Source: Hydrocarboniclastica marina (GTDB taxonomy: Bacteria; Pseudomonadota; Gammaproteobacteria; Pseudomonadales; Oleiphilaceae). Taken from it: a stretch of 64,000 nucleotides of DNA. Below are positions 36,552 to 45,730 of the stretch, piece after piece; position 1 is the first letter of the stretch; every line of letters starts with the position of its first letter. The notes beneath the pieces are model-generated. The model made no database searches and was not told where the DNA came from. It worked only from the letters and a program-made list of their open reading frames with translations. The translations under genes and the position numbers were made by a program. The stretch spans positions 372,001-436,000 of the forward strand of contig NZ_CP031093.1 in assembly GCF_004851605.1 (NCBI RefSeq). Direction: 5' to 3'.

Positions 36552-37673
36552 ATGGAATTCGACAAACTGCTTCGACTGATGGTTGAGAAAGGAGGCTCCG
36601 ACCTTTTTATAACGGCAGGCGTCCCACCCAGTATGAAGGTCAATGGCAAGGTGCTCCCGGTCACCAAGAACGCCCTGACGCCGGAACAGACCCGGGAGCT
36701 GGTGTACAACACCATGTCAGAAAAGCAGCTCGCCGAGTTCGAGGATACCCACGAGTGCAACTACGCCCTGAGTGCCCGCGGTATTGGCCGCTTCAGGGTT
36801 AGCGCCTTTTACCAGCGCAACATCTGTGGCATGGTGCTGCGACGCATTGAAACCAAGATCCCTGACGTGGACGAGCTGAACCTGCCCGACGTGATCAAGG
36901 ATCTGGCCATGACCAAGCGTGGGCTTATCATCTTCGTCGGCGCTACCGGCACGGGCAAATCCACCTCCCTGGCGGCAATGATCGGCCACCGCAATCGCAA
37001 CAGCCGTGGCCATATCATCTCCATCGAAGACCCCATCGAGTTTGTACACCAGCACCAGGGCTGTATTGTCACCCAGCGCGAAGTCGGCATCGACACCGAG
37101 TCTTTCGAGGTCGCGCTGAAAAATACCCTGCGGCAGGCGCCGGACGTGATTCTGATCGGTGAGGTGCGCACCAAGCAGACCATGGACTACGCGGTAACGT
37201 TCGCCGAAACCGGCCACCTCTGTCTGGCCACACTGCACGCCAACAATGCCAACCAGGCCCTGGACCGGATTATCAACTTCTTCAGTGCCGACCAGCACAA
37301 CCAGATCTGGATGGATTTGTCGCTCAACCTCAAGGCGATTGTGGCGCAGCAACTGGTGCCTACCCCGGACGGCAAGGGTCGTCGCGCGGTCATCGAAGTG
37401 CTCATCAATACGCCTTTGGCCTCTGACCTCATCCGCAAGGGTGAAGTGCATCGCCTGAAAGAGCTGATGACCAAGTCCAACGAGCAGGGCATGCAGACCT
37501 TCGACCAGGCGCTATACAAGCTCTATGCCGAAGGTGCGATCACTTATGAAGATGCCCTGGCTCACGCTGATTCGGCCAATGACCTGCGGCTGATGATCAA
37601 ACTGGGGGCGGACGCCAGCAGCGCGGACCAGCTTTCTTCCAGTGTTGACCGGCTCTCTATTCAGGACGAATAG
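36552..37673 (+). CDS. pilU: type IV pilus retraction ATPase PilU
   Basis: A 373-residue PilT paralogue. Walker A is GATGTGKST and Walker B DVILIGEVRTKQTM, with the His box CLATLHANNANQA. A C-terminal extension of about 30 residues beyond PilT (LSSSVDRLSIQDE) is typical of PilU. It is an accessory retraction motor that works with PilT. It probably shares the pilT transcript. Confidence 0.97.
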   Translation: MEFDKLLRLMVEKGGSDLFITAGVPPSMKVNGKVLPVTKNALTPEQTRELVYNTMSEKQLAEFEDTHECNYALSARGIGRFRVSAFYQRNICGMVLRRIETKIPDVDELNLPDVIKDLAMTKRGLIIFVGATGTGKSTSLAAMIGHRNRNSRGHIISIEDPIEFVHQHQGCIVTQREVGIDTESFEVALKNTLRQAPDVILIGEVRTKQTMDYAVTFAETGHLCLATLHANNANQALDRIINFFSADQHNQIWMDLSLNLKAIVAQQLVPTPDGKGRRAVIEVLINTPLASDLIRKGEVHRLKELMTKSNEQGMQTFDQALYKLYAEGAITYEDALAHADSANDLRLMIKLGADASSADQLSSSVDRLSIQDE

Positions 37674-37749
37674 CAAAAAACGCGTTCTAATCTGACATGT
37701 CCTGAAATTAATAGTACGTGTAATGAAGCTGTTGATTTCGCAGATAAAT

Positions 37750-37779
37750 TTGTGAGTTCTCTCAAGCACTGGCTATACT
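37750..37779 (+). promoter_or_regulatory. predicted sigma-70 promoter of the fadL-like gene
   Basis: TTGTGA (37750-37755), an 18-bp spacer and TATACT (37774-37779), about 58 bp before the start codon. Recognised by eye only. Confidence 0.45.
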
Positions 37780-37827
37780 GCCGGGGTATGGTTCCAGCCC
37801 CATTGGCGGAGCATGGCTGACAGAGGG

Positions 37828-37835
37828 AACAACAA
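37828..37835 (+). promoter_or_regulatory. candidate Hfq/Crc catabolite-activity (CA) motif
   Basis: AACAACAA is a perfect AANAANAA match and ends two bases before the fadL-like ATG, overlapping the spacer between AGAGGGA and the start codon. In pseudomonads Hfq with Crc binds exactly such sites to block translation when preferred carbon is present. crc itself is encoded at 45.7 kb. Confidence 0.6.
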
Positions 37836-37837
37836 GT

Positions 37838-39220
37838 ATGTTAACCAATCGATTTAACTCAGGGATTGCCGCAATTGCGGGGGGCGTGGTGCTGTTAGTG
37901 CCTGCCATCGCCCAGGCCAGTGGTTATGCACTTAATGAGGTAAGCGCCTCGGCCTCAGGTATGGCCAATGCCGGCGCCGCCGCCAACGCCGAAAATGCGT
38001 CGGTGCTGCTGTTCAATCCGGCCGGAATGGGCCGACTCGATGGCACCCAGGTTTCCGGCGGTGTTGCACTGATTGATGTCGATACTGATTTTGATGGTAA
38101 GGCATACAACTTTCAGAATGAGGAAGTTGCCGGCGGAGATGGCGGCGACATGGTCGATCCTTCGGTTATTCCCAATTTCGCGGTCAGCCATCGTCTGAAC
38201 GAATACAGCTCCGTCGGGCTGGGTCTGTCAGTGCCTTTTGGGATCGCGGCCGAATATGAGGATGACTTCAAAGGCCGGTTCTTCGCTGACGAAACCGATG
38301 TGCAAATGATCAACCTCCAGCCAACGCTGTCCCTCAACAACGACGAGGGATTCTCCATCGGTGTTGGCCTGAACATTCTTTACGCTGAGGGGCTGATTTC
38401 GAAGGCACAGGACTTCGAGCAGCAGCTCCAGCCGGTCGGCGGCCTTTTGGGCGGCGGCTTTACCCCTGAGACCTGGCCCGAGGGGCACTCAGAAGCCGAA
38501 GGCGATGACTGGGGTGTGGGCCTGACGTTTGGCATGATGCTCCAGCCCTACGAGCGGACCACCCTGGGCCTGACCTACCGTAGCTCGATTGACCTGGACC
38601 TTGAAGGTGAGGCCAATTCGGTCAATACACCTGCGCCGACTGCGGCTGGCATTGTGCCCGTCAATCTGACGGAGGATGTTGTCGTGCCGCTCGATACTCC
38701 AGAGTCCCTTACGCTGAGTGTGGCCCAGGGCCTGAACGATGAGTGGACGCTGTATGCCAGCGTAGCCTGGACGAGGTGGAGCCGGTTCGAAGACCTCGAT
38801 ATCATCAGCGATGAAGAGAACGGACCAATCTCCGCGATAGCCGGCACCGATGTCATCAGCCATACCACCGAGGAATGGGAGGACACCTGGTCAGCTGCGA
38901 TCGGTACGAAATGGCAGGCAACCGATGCCTGGGCCTTCAAGGCTGGCTATGCGTTTGACCAGTCGCCAGTACAGGATAAGTACCGCACTGTTCGGGTACC
39001 CGGTGCTGACCGGAACTGGTTGACCCTGGGGGCACAGTGGAAGAGCCAGGACGAACTGAGTGTGGATCTCGCGCTCGGTTACCTGATTATCGAAGACGTC
39101 GATGTTGAAGAGTATGATTACGACATCGACGATCAGTTACTCGATCCCAACAAGCGTGTCGTCGGGGAATATGAGCTCGATGCCTGGGGTGCCGGGCTGC
39201 AGGTGAGCAAGGCTTTCTAA
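37838..39220 (+). CDS. FadL/OmpP1/TodX family outer-membrane channel
   Basis: 460 residues. The signal peptide ends near IAQA (residue ~27). The mature N-terminus SGYALNEVSASASGMANAGA is the plug ('hatch') signature of FadL-type channels, and NPAGMGRLDG follows. The rest is a 14-strand barrel with alternating aromatic patterns ending in Phe. The family moves long-chain fatty acids, alkanes or aromatics across the outer membrane. The substrate is not identifiable. It has its own promoter, a CA motif at the start and a bidirectional terminator. Confidence 0.93.
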   Translation: MLTNRFNSGIAAIAGGVVLLVPAIAQASGYALNEVSASASGMANAGAAANAENASVLLFNPAGMGRLDGTQVSGGVALIDVDTDFDGKAYNFQNEEVAGGDGGDMVDPSVIPNFAVSHRLNEYSSVGLGLSVPFGIAAEYEDDFKGRFFADETDVQMINLQPTLSLNNDEGFSIGVGLNILYAEGLISKAQDFEQQLQPVGGLLGGGFTPETWPEGHSEAEGDDWGVGLTFGMMLQPYERTTLGLTYRSSIDLDLEGEANSVNTPAPTAAGIVPVNLTEDVVVPLDTPESLTLSVAQGLNDEWTLYASVAWTRWSRFEDLDIISDEENGPISAIAGTDVISHTTEEWEDTWSAAIGTKWQATDAWAFKAGYAFDQSPVQDKYRTVRVPGADRNWLTLGAQWKSQDELSVDLALGYLIIEDVDVEEYDYDIDDQLLDPNKRVVGEYELDAWGAGLQVSKAF

Positions 39221-39262
39221 ACTGGCCTCGCCGGGCTTCCCGGATGTAACTGGCAGTGTGAG

Positions 39263-39303
39263 AAAAAGAGGTGGTGGCTTCGACGGCCCCACCTCTTTTT
39301 TTT
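39263..39303. terminator. bidirectional terminator between fadL-like gene and polA
   Basis: GAGGTGG (39268-39274) pairs with CCACCTC (39289-39295), enclosing a further small stem. An A5 run precedes it and a T8 run follows, so it can stop both converging transcripts. Confidence 0.88.
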
Positions 39304-39322
39304 CGAATATGCCCGTGGTCTT

Positions 39323-42052
39323 TCAGTGAGCCTCGTCCCAGTTCTCGCCTACACCGGTTTCAACCAGCAAGGGGACTCTCAGGTCCGCTGCCGCGCACAT
39401 GCGTTGCTCCAGCCCGCCGACGATCTTGGGCAGGTCTTCTTCCCGGACTTCCAGAATCAGCTCATCGTGCACCTGCATCGTCATACGGGCGTCGGCATTA
39501 CTCTGCAGTAGCCAGTCCTCGACAGCCACCATAGCCCGCTTGATGATATCCGCCGCGGTGCCCTGCATGGGTGCGTTGATCGCCGTTCGTTCCGCCGCCT
39601 GTTGCAGGTTGCGGTTGCGGTTGTTGATCTCCGGCAGGTACAGGCGCCGGCCAAAAAGGGTTTCGACGTAGCCCTGGTCGTGGGCCAGCGTGCGTGTGCG
39701 GTCCATGTACTCGAGCACGCCGGGATAGCGCTCGAAGTAGCGGTCGACGTAGGCCTGGGCGGTGTCACGACCGATGCCCAGCGTACGCGCCAGGCCCCAG
39801 GCCGACATCCCATAGATCAGGCCGAAGTTGATCGCCTTGGCGCTGCGGCGCTGGTCGCCGCTGACGGCCTCCAGCGGCACACCGAAAACCTCTGCAGCGG
39901 TGGCCTTATGTATGTCCTCACCATTGGCAAAGGCTTTCATGAGTCCTTCATCCGCAGAGAGATGCGCCATGATCCGCAGCTCAATCTGGGAGTAGTCCGC
40001 GGCCACGAGCTTGTACCCCTCCGTCGCAACGAAGGCCTGACGAATACGGCGACCCTCTTCGGTACGGATGGGAATGTTCTGCAGGTTGGGGTCGGAGGAG
40101 GACAAACGTCCCGTAGCCGTGACGGCCTGGTGGTACGAGGTATGAATGCGGCCGGTCTGGCTGTTGATCAGGTGCGGCAGCTTATCGGTGTAGGTGGACT
40201 TCAGCTTGCTCAGGCTTCGGTGATCGAGAATCAGTCGTGGCAGGGCATGGGTCAAAGCCAGTTCTGCCAGCACAGGCTCCGCGGTGGAAGGGGCGCCCTT
40301 GGGCGTTTTCTTCACAACAGGCAGGCCGAGCTTTTCGTATAGCAGGACCTGGAGCTGCTTGGGTGATCCCAGGTTGAACGCTTCGCCGGCCTCCGCATAG
40401 GCCGCTTCTTCCAGGTTGGCCATTTTCTCGGCCAGCTCCTGGCTCTGGCGCCGGAGCAGGTCGGGGTTCACCCGGGCGCCCCGGCGTTCCATACGCGCCA
40501 GTACCGGTACCAGAGGCATGTCGATCTGGCTGTAGACGTAGTCGAGTCCGGGGGCCTGGGCCAGTTGGGGACGCAGCGTCCGGTGCAGGGCCAGGGTGAT
40601 ATCAGCGTCCTCGCAAGCATAGTGGCCACCGGTATTCACGTCGATGGCATTGAAAGTAAGCTGCTTGGCGCCTTTGCCGGCGATTTCTTCGAAAGTTGTG
40701 GTGCGCCGGTTCAGATAGCGCAGGGCCAGGCTATCCATATCATGCCGCGAAGCCACCGAATCGAGCACATACGACTGCAGCATCGTGTCCTCGGCAATGC
40801 CCTCGAGACAGATGCCGTGATTGGCCAGGATATTCTTGTCGTATTTCAGGTTCTGGCCGATTTTACGCACTGCGGGGTTTTCCAGCAGCGGCCTGAGCGC
40901 TTCCAGCACGGCCTCGCGATCGAGCTGCTCCGGAGCGCCCATATAATCGTGCTTCACCGGCACATAGGCGGCGGTGCCGGGCTCAACGGCAAAGGAAACG
41001 CCGACCAGCTCGGCCGTCATATAGTTGAGGCCGGTCGTTTCAGTGTCAAAGGCGAACTCAGGTGCGCTTTTCAACCGATCGAGCCAGCGGTCGAAGTCCG
41101 GCTGGGTGGTAATAATCTCGTAGTGAGTGTCGGCAGCAGACGTGTTAATCGGCGTTACGGTCGGGGCGGTCTCGGCCTCGCTTGCGTCCCCGCCTTCGAG
41201 TTCAGCAATCCAGGCCCGGAACTCGTACTCGGTGTACAGCTCGAGGAGCGCCTTGGGGTCCGGTTCCCGCATGCGGGTATTTTCGAGGGTATGCTCCAGC
41301 GGCACACTGGTCCTGATCGTAGCCAGGTCGCGGGAGCAGGGCAGTTGTTCTTCCGCGGCACGCAGGTATTCGCCGATCTTGCCCTTGATCCCGGACGCAT
41401 TGGCCATGAGGTTGTCGAGGTCGCCATACTCCTGCAGCCACTTCACCGCCGTTTTCGGCCCGCACTTATTGACGCCGGGAATGTTGTCGGAGGTGTCCCC
41501 GACCAGCGCCAGGTAGTCGATGATCTGCTCCGGCGTCACGCCGAACTTTTCGCGCACGCCTTCCCGGTCCATACAGGTGCCCGTCATGGTGTTGATCAGC
41601 GTGACATGCTCGCTCACCAACTGAGCCATGTCCTTATCCCCGGTTGAAATAATGGCTTCACGACCATTCGCAGTGGCCTGGCAGGCCAGTGTGCCGATCA
41701 CGTCGTCCGCTTCGACGCCCTTCTCAACCAGCAATGGGATGCCCATGGCCCGAACAATCGCAAAAATAGGCTCGACCTGGCTACCGAGGTCTTCAGGCAT
41801 TGGCGGTCGGTTGGCTTTGTAGTCGGCGTAAAGGTCGTGCCGGAAGGTCCTGCCCTTCGCATCGAATACCGCAATCAATGGTGAGCGGGGGTAATCCTGT
41901 TGCAGGCGCCTGATCATGCTGATTACACCCTTGATCGCGCCCGTCGGCTGGCCTTTGCTGGTGGTGAGCGGCGGCAGGGCGTGGTAGGCGCGGAAAAGGT
42001 AGGAGGAACCGTCAATAAGTACTATGGGCGCCGGAGCGGCTTCCTGGGTCAT
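39323..42052 (-). CDS. polA: DNA polymerase I
   Basis: 909 residues from the ATG at 42052 (a TTG two codons earlier is less likely). The 5'-3' exonuclease domain (~1-290) has LIDGSSYLFRAYHALPPL and GDTSDNIPGV. The proofreading domain has FDTETTGL (~345). The polymerase domain has motif A DYSQIELRIMAHLS, motif B RRSAKAINFGLIYG and motif C VHDELILE. It is full length with all three activities. It is divergent from the DUF2782 gene. Confidence 0.98.
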   Translation of the reverse strand: MTQEAAPAPIVLIDGSSYLFRAYHALPPLTTSKGQPTGAIKGVISMIRRLQQDYPRSPLIAVFDAKGRTFRHDLYADYKANRPPMPEDLGSQVEPIFAIVRAMGIPLLVEKGVEADDVIGTLACQATANGREAIISTGDKDMAQLVSEHVTLINTMTGTCMDREGVREKFGVTPEQIIDYLALVGDTSDNIPGVNKCGPKTAVKWLQEYGDLDNLMANASGIKGKIGEYLRAAEEQLPCSRDLATIRTSVPLEHTLENTRMREPDPKALLELYTEYEFRAWIAELEGGDASEAETAPTVTPINTSAADTHYEIITTQPDFDRWLDRLKSAPEFAFDTETTGLNYMTAELVGVSFAVEPGTAAYVPVKHDYMGAPEQLDREAVLEALRPLLENPAVRKIGQNLKYDKNILANHGICLEGIAEDTMLQSYVLDSVASRHDMDSLALRYLNRRTTTFEEIAGKGAKQLTFNAIDVNTGGHYACEDADITLALHRTLRPQLAQAPGLDYVYSQIDMPLVPVLARMERRGARVNPDLLRRQSQELAEKMANLEEAAYAEAGEAFNLGSPKQLQVLLYEKLGLPVVKKTPKGAPSTAEPVLAELALTHALPRLILDHRSLSKLKSTYTDKLPHLINSQTGRIHTSYHQAVTATGRLSSSDPNLQNIPIRTEEGRRIRQAFVATEGYKLVAADYSQIELRIMAHLSADEGLMKAFANGEDIHKATAAEVFGVPLEAVSGDQRRSAKAINFGLIYGMSAWGLARTLGIGRDTAQAYVDRYFERYPGVLEYMDRTRTLAHDQGYVETLFGRRLYLPEINNRNRNLQQAAERTAINAPMQGTAADIIKRAMVAVEDWLLQSNADARMTMQVHDELILEVREEDLPKIVGGLEQRMCAAADLRVPLLVETGVGENWDEAH

Positions 42053-42208
42053 GGGCAAGATGTCCGTGAGATCGTTGAGCTTCGGTTGCCTGGTTTCTGG
42101 GAAGCGCGGCAGGTCTTTGTCTGGTCCCAGGCCGTGCTAGGCAATATCATGGGGGATTCGTTAGTTCGAGCGCATGCGCATCAACCCCGAAACGGACCCG
42201 ATCCTATC

Positions 42209-42520
42209 ATGAAAAAATACCCGCTGCTGGCCCTCCTCACTCTCCTGGCGCTCACGCCCCAGGCCCATTCGCAGGAAGACTCGAAACAGGAGCCGATCCG
42301 CGCGTCGGAGTATCAGCGCTCAGACCAGGGGCCAGCCATTGTCATTCGCAATGACAAGGACAACACCTACTACGAATACCGTGTAAACGGTGAGATCCAG
42401 GAGATCAAAGTCGAGCCAGGTGTTGGGCCAGCCTATTACCTAGTGCCCGTGGAGGGGGGGTATATAAGGCGTGATGAATCGGGCTTGCGCCTTCCCAGCT
42501 GGGTGCTGTTCAGGTGGTAA
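42209..42520 (+). CDS. DUF2782 domain secreted protein
   Basis: 103 residues from the ATG at 42209. The signal peptide is ~1-21 (PLLALLTLLALTPQAHSQ). The remainder (VIRNDKDNTYYEYRVNGEIQ and the tail LPSWVLFRW) matches DUF2782, a small family usually found between polA and thrB in Pseudomonas-like genomes. The function is unknown. thrB does not follow here. Confidence 0.9.
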   Translation: MKKYPLLALLTLLALTPQAHSQEDSKQEPIRASEYQRSDQGPAIVIRNDKDNTYYEYRVNGEIQEIKVEPGVGPAYYLVPVEGGYIRRDESGLRLPSWVLFRW

Positions 42521-42563
42521 ACCTTCTGGCGGCAATCCGGTGGAGCGCCGGATTGCCCACGCG

Positions 42564-43211
42564 CTAGGTGACGTTGACTCGAACCGTGGTAGAGCGACGG
42601 CTTTCAAGGCCGTTCGTATCAATAGTCGAGATCGAAAAGTGGTAAACCCCGGGGGAGAAACCATCCAGGACCAGTGTGGTCTTGCTGGCGTCTTTTAGCG
42701 GAATGCTCTGGAACTGGCTGTGGTGAGCCTTTTTGAAATAGATGCGGTAGCCCTGGATCTCACCCGGGTAAAGAGAGCTTCCATCCTCCCGGGTCAACGG
42801 CGGCTGCCAGCTTAGCTTCTGAGATTTATGGGTAGAGCTGGTATCGACCGGGCGGCGGGATGAGCTCCGGGGTATATCGCTCGTGCCTTTGACCCGGGCT
42901 GGCGCACCGCTGGAAGTCAGGGCGGCAGGAGCCTCACCAAGCTCCTCTGAGCTTGAGTTTGAGCTTGAACGGCGAGCCGAGGTGCTGCCGGGCAGTTTAC
43001 TACTACTGCTGCTGATCCAGCTGCTCGTGCTGCGCTTCTGGCTCTGTGCCCCGCTACTCACTGGTTGGCGTTCTGCGCTGACGCTCTGGGCGTTGCGGAT
43101 ATTGGAGCTGTCCGCATTGCACGCGCTAAGCAGGAGGGCAATAGCCCATGCTGCCAGAATGCGAGCATGAGAAATTTGCCCCGGTCGCAGATGCGCTGGG
43201 AAAAGAGCCAT
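42564..43211 (-). CDS. Ser-rich lipoprotein with a fibronectin type III domain
   Basis: 215 residues. The lipobox LLSAC places the lipidated Cys at 31, and AAGGA precedes the ATG. Residues ~45-95 are a Ser/Arg-rich low-complexity linker. Residues ~130-215 form an Fn3 domain (LSWQPPLTREDGSS, IQGYRIYFKK, LDGFSPGVYHFSISTIDTNG). It is probably anchored in the outer membrane with a flexible stalk. No catalytic domain is present. It converges with the DUF2782 gene. Confidence 0.83.
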   Translation of the reverse strand: MALFPAHLRPGQISHARILAAWAIALLLSACNADSSNIRNAQSVSAERQPVSSGAQSQKRSTSSWISSSSSKLPGSTSARRSSSNSSSEELGEAPAALTSSGAPARVKGTSDIPRSSSRRPVDTSSTHKSQKLSWQPPLTREDGSSLYPGEIQGYRIYFKKAHHSQFQSIPLKDASKTTLVLDGFSPGVYHFSISTIDTNGLESRRSTTVRVNVT

Positions 43212-43625
43212 AGAGAAAATCCTTTGAGCCGGTTCGCACTCGATTTTTATAATTGGAATTAATGCAAGCGTTTAAGAATAGGTGATTATGCTAATCAACC
43301 GACCGGAATCAAGGCGTTAGACGGGATGTATTCATTGAAAAATTTTAACGTTATGATTTTCTGATGAAAATTTTTAAATTAAAATTTGTTAATATTCGGT
43401 CGCGGACGAATGTTCTGAGGCCCGGGCATTTGTTGCAGCATGAGTCGGGGAAGGAGTCAGTTTCTTGCGGGAAGAGCTGGTGGGTCGGATTCAGATAAAG
43501 TTGAGACTAGTATGATTATTCTAATTTAAATCCTTAGTTTAATACGTGAGCTTGCACTAAAAGACGCCGCCCTTCGAGGGCGACGCGGTCGAAGCTATCG
43601 GAAAAATGACTTAGGAGGAATTATC
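43212..43625. other. AT-rich intergenic region and leader of the 43.6-kb gene
   Basis: 414 bp without a gene. The part from about 43,260 to 43,400 and again near 43,510-43,555 is strikingly AT-rich against GC-rich surroundings. An imperfect hairpin with a UUCG-type loop lies at 43565-43585 (GCCC-TTCGA-GGGC core). A strong AGGAGG at 43612-43617 precedes the next start codon by 8 nt. It looks like a strong, possibly xenogeneic-silencer-bound promoter. Confidence 0.6.
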
Positions 43626-44030
43626 ATGGGTAAACTCAAATCTTATCAGAAGCAGTTCCAGACCCTGCTTGATAAAGGCATAGATAACGCCGAGATCCGC
43701 CACAAGCGTATGGTCACCCGTCCGTTCGATTTCGCTGAAAAGCTGGAAAAAGAAGCCAAGAGCTACAGCTTCAAGTCTGTGCGCCAGGCTCATAACCAAT
43801 ATGCCAAGAGCCTCTACTCGTCACTGCGCACCCTGAACGAGCGCGCCAATGGCTATGCTGCTGACCTTATCGCGCGAATCGATAAAGAAGCCGCTGCAGC
43901 AGGCGCCAAGTCAGGCAACTCCAAGCAGCCTGCAAAAAAGACCAGCACCCGTCGGTCTACTACTGCCAAGAAAACGGCTAGCAGCCAGAGCAGCCGTGGC
44001 ACGGCCAGCACCAGCACTGCGTCAGCTTAG
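43626..44030 (+). CDS. unrecognised small basic helical protein
   Basis: 134 residues. Residues 1-95 are predicted mainly helical and highly charged, with no hydrophobic segment. Residues ~96-134 are a Lys/Ser/Thr/Ala-rich low-complexity tail, like the histone-H1-like tails of AlgP or PhaF. The layout loosely recalls phasins or nucleoid-associated proteins, but I do not recognise the family. A very strong ribosome-binding site, AT-rich leader and strong terminator suggest high expression. Confidence 0.8.
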   Translation: MGKLKSYQKQFQTLLDKGIDNAEIRHKRMVTRPFDFAEKLEKEAKSYSFKSVRQAHNQYAKSLYSSLRTLNERANGYAADLIARIDKEAAAAGAKSGNSKQPAKKTSTRRSTTAKKTASSQSSRGTASTSTASA

Positions 44031-44053
44031 GTTGATCCAGGCAGCATAACGAG

Positions 44054-44084
44054 AAAGGGCGCCTTGCAAGAGGCGCCCTTTTTT
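44054..44084 (+). terminator. intrinsic terminator after the small basic protein gene
   Basis: GGGCGCC (44057-44063) pairs with GGCGCCC (44072-44078), extended by AAA/TTT, with an 8-nt loop and a T6 run (44079-44084), 23 nt after the stop. Confidence 0.93.
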
Positions 44085-44101
44085 GTTGCCAACCAGGCGG
44101 T

Positions 44102-44791
44102 TCATTGGGGCAGCTGGCCCCCTTGACTCTCCGGGGGCATCTCGCCCGGCAGCGGTTTGGTACGCTGCTTTTCCGTGAGATCCTCGACCCGGTCCGCCAT
44201 GGCTTCGTAGTCCGCTACAGTGCTGCTGATAGCCGATTCCTGACGCGCGATTTCTGCTTCGGTTTCGCTGATGTCCTGCTGTAGCGCCTGTATTTTATGG
44301 AGTACTTCTACAGGGATCGTACGACCGGCGCGTTCGGCATCCGCCGCACGGGACTGCTCGTTGCGGATCTGGGAGCGAATATTGACGACATTGCCCTGCT
44401 TGAGTTCGATCAGGCTGCGCATCTGTTCCAGCTTGCGCTCCAGCGCCCGCACGACGTCGTCCGGATGGCTGAAGGTCCGCAGCAACTGACGGTCCGCTGC
44501 ACGTTGCCGGGCCTGTTTTTCACGCTCAGCGACGCGGGCTTGTTCTTCCGCTTCCTTCGCCGCGCGCTGGGCATCGGTCAGGGCCGGTGGAACAGTTTCA
44601 ATGACGCGACCGCTTGTGGTCAGTATTTCATAGCCACGCTGAGAGGCTTCCTGGGGCAGGGTATGGCTGATTACCGGGTTACCCTCCTGATCCTGATAGC
44701 GGTATAAAGTGCCGGCGGTGACCGCAGCGGACAACGTCAGACCCGCGGCAAGAATGCCTAGCGATTGCAGCAGTCTGGTGAGTCGAATCAT
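44102..44791 (-). CDS. DUF4124 domain periplasmic coiled-coil protein
   Basis: 229 residues. The signal peptide ends near ~26 (SAAVTAGTLY). A DUF4124 domain follows immediately (LYRYQDQEGNPVISHTLP). Residues ~75-215 are a charged helical region with heptad-like spacing, including QQDISETEAEIARQES. The C-terminus is Pro/Gln-rich. DUF4124 proteins are periplasmic with no known activity. It is monocistronic. Confidence 0.85.
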   Translation of the reverse strand: MIRLTRLLQSLGILAAGLTLSAAVTAGTLYRYQDQEGNPVISHTLPQEASQRGYEILTTSGRVIETVPPALTDAQRAAKEAEEQARVAEREKQARQRAADRQLLRTFSHPDDVVRALERKLEQMRSLIELKQGNVVNIRSQIRNEQSRAADAERAGRTIPVEVLHKIQALQQDISETEAEIARQESAISSTVADYEAMADRVEDLTEKQRTKPLPGEMPPESQGGQLPQ

Positions 44792-45009
44792 GACGGTGGC
44801 GCGGCCCCTTTGGTACAGCTATACAGCTGAAGCATAACAGATGATTCTGGTTCTGCATGATTGGGCGGGGCGATGGCCCTCGCACAATCCGTGCGTCGAG
44901 CCTCGTCATCAGAGACCCACTGCCAGAGGTGGCTGACTGCTGCGTCCCTGGAGCAGGTCCCCTTTGTTCAGGAAGGGGCTAAGTTTATGCAAGCACTATA
45001 GTTGATCGT

Positions 45010-45651
45010 TTATATGCCGTAGCGTTCCCGGTAAGCGGCCACACGGGCTGCCTGAGCGGTAAATTCCGGTGTTTGCTTGAGGTATTCAAGAATTTGAGCC
45101 AGATTGATTATGCTGACTACCGGTACAGACAGGGCAGATTCGACTTCCTGAATCGCTGAGAGGGCACCCTGGCCGCGCTCCTGCCGATCCAGTGCAATCA
45201 GAACCCCGGCAGGGGTTGCTCCGGCAGCAGTAATGATTTCCACCGATTCGCGGATAGCCGTGCCCGCTGTTATGACGTCATCGATAATCAGCACGCGCCC
45301 CTGTAACGGCGTGCCCACGATGCTGCCGCCTTCGCCGTGGGATTTGGCTTCCTTACGGTTAAACGCATAGGGCGCATCCAGACTATAGTCCCGGGAAAGG
45401 GAAATAGCAGTGGCGGCGGCCAACGGAATACCCTTATAGGCGGGACCAAAAAGAACGTCGTAGCTTAGGTGGCTCTGCTCTAGTGCTGCAGCATAGAAGC
45501 GGCCCAGGCGGTCCAGGTCGGCGCCGGTATTAAACAGGCCCGCGTTAAAAAAATAGGGGCTGACCCGGCCGGATTTGAGGGTGAATTCGCCGAACCGCAG
45601 TACCTTTCGCTCAATAGCGAAGCGGATAAACTCAAGCTGATAGTCGTGCAT
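45010..45651 (-). CDS. pyrE: orotate phosphoribosyltransferase
   Basis: 213 residues, the standard PyrE length. It has [41 protein letters not shown] and the PRPP loop [15 protein letters not shown]. It joins orotate to PRPP to form OMP in pyrimidine synthesis. It is divergent from crc, as in Pseudomonas. Confidence 0.97.
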   Translation of the reverse strand: MHDYQLEFIRFAIERKVLRFGEFTLKSGRVSPYFFNAGLFNTGADLDRLGRFYAAALEQSHLSYDVLFGPAYKGIPLAAATAISLSRDYSLDAPYAFNRKEAKSHGEGGSIVGTPLQGRVLIIDDVITAGTAIRESVEIITAAGATPAGVLIALDRQERGQGALSAIQEVESALSVPVVSIINLAQILEYLKQTPEFTAQAARVAAYRERYGI

Positions 45652-45730
45652 GGGGTACGCGGGAGTCCTGGCTTCTTTTCAAATAATCTGAAGCCGGTAT
45701 CATACACGCAAACCATACCAGGGAACATCT

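Noticed and set aside
40565-41647. 360-codon open frame on the plus strand
   Set aside because: Antisense to polA, a clear gene.
41900-42208. N-terminal extension of the DUF2782 gene
   Set aside because: It overlaps the polA 5' end in antisense; the signal peptide at the ATG at 42209 gives the natural start.
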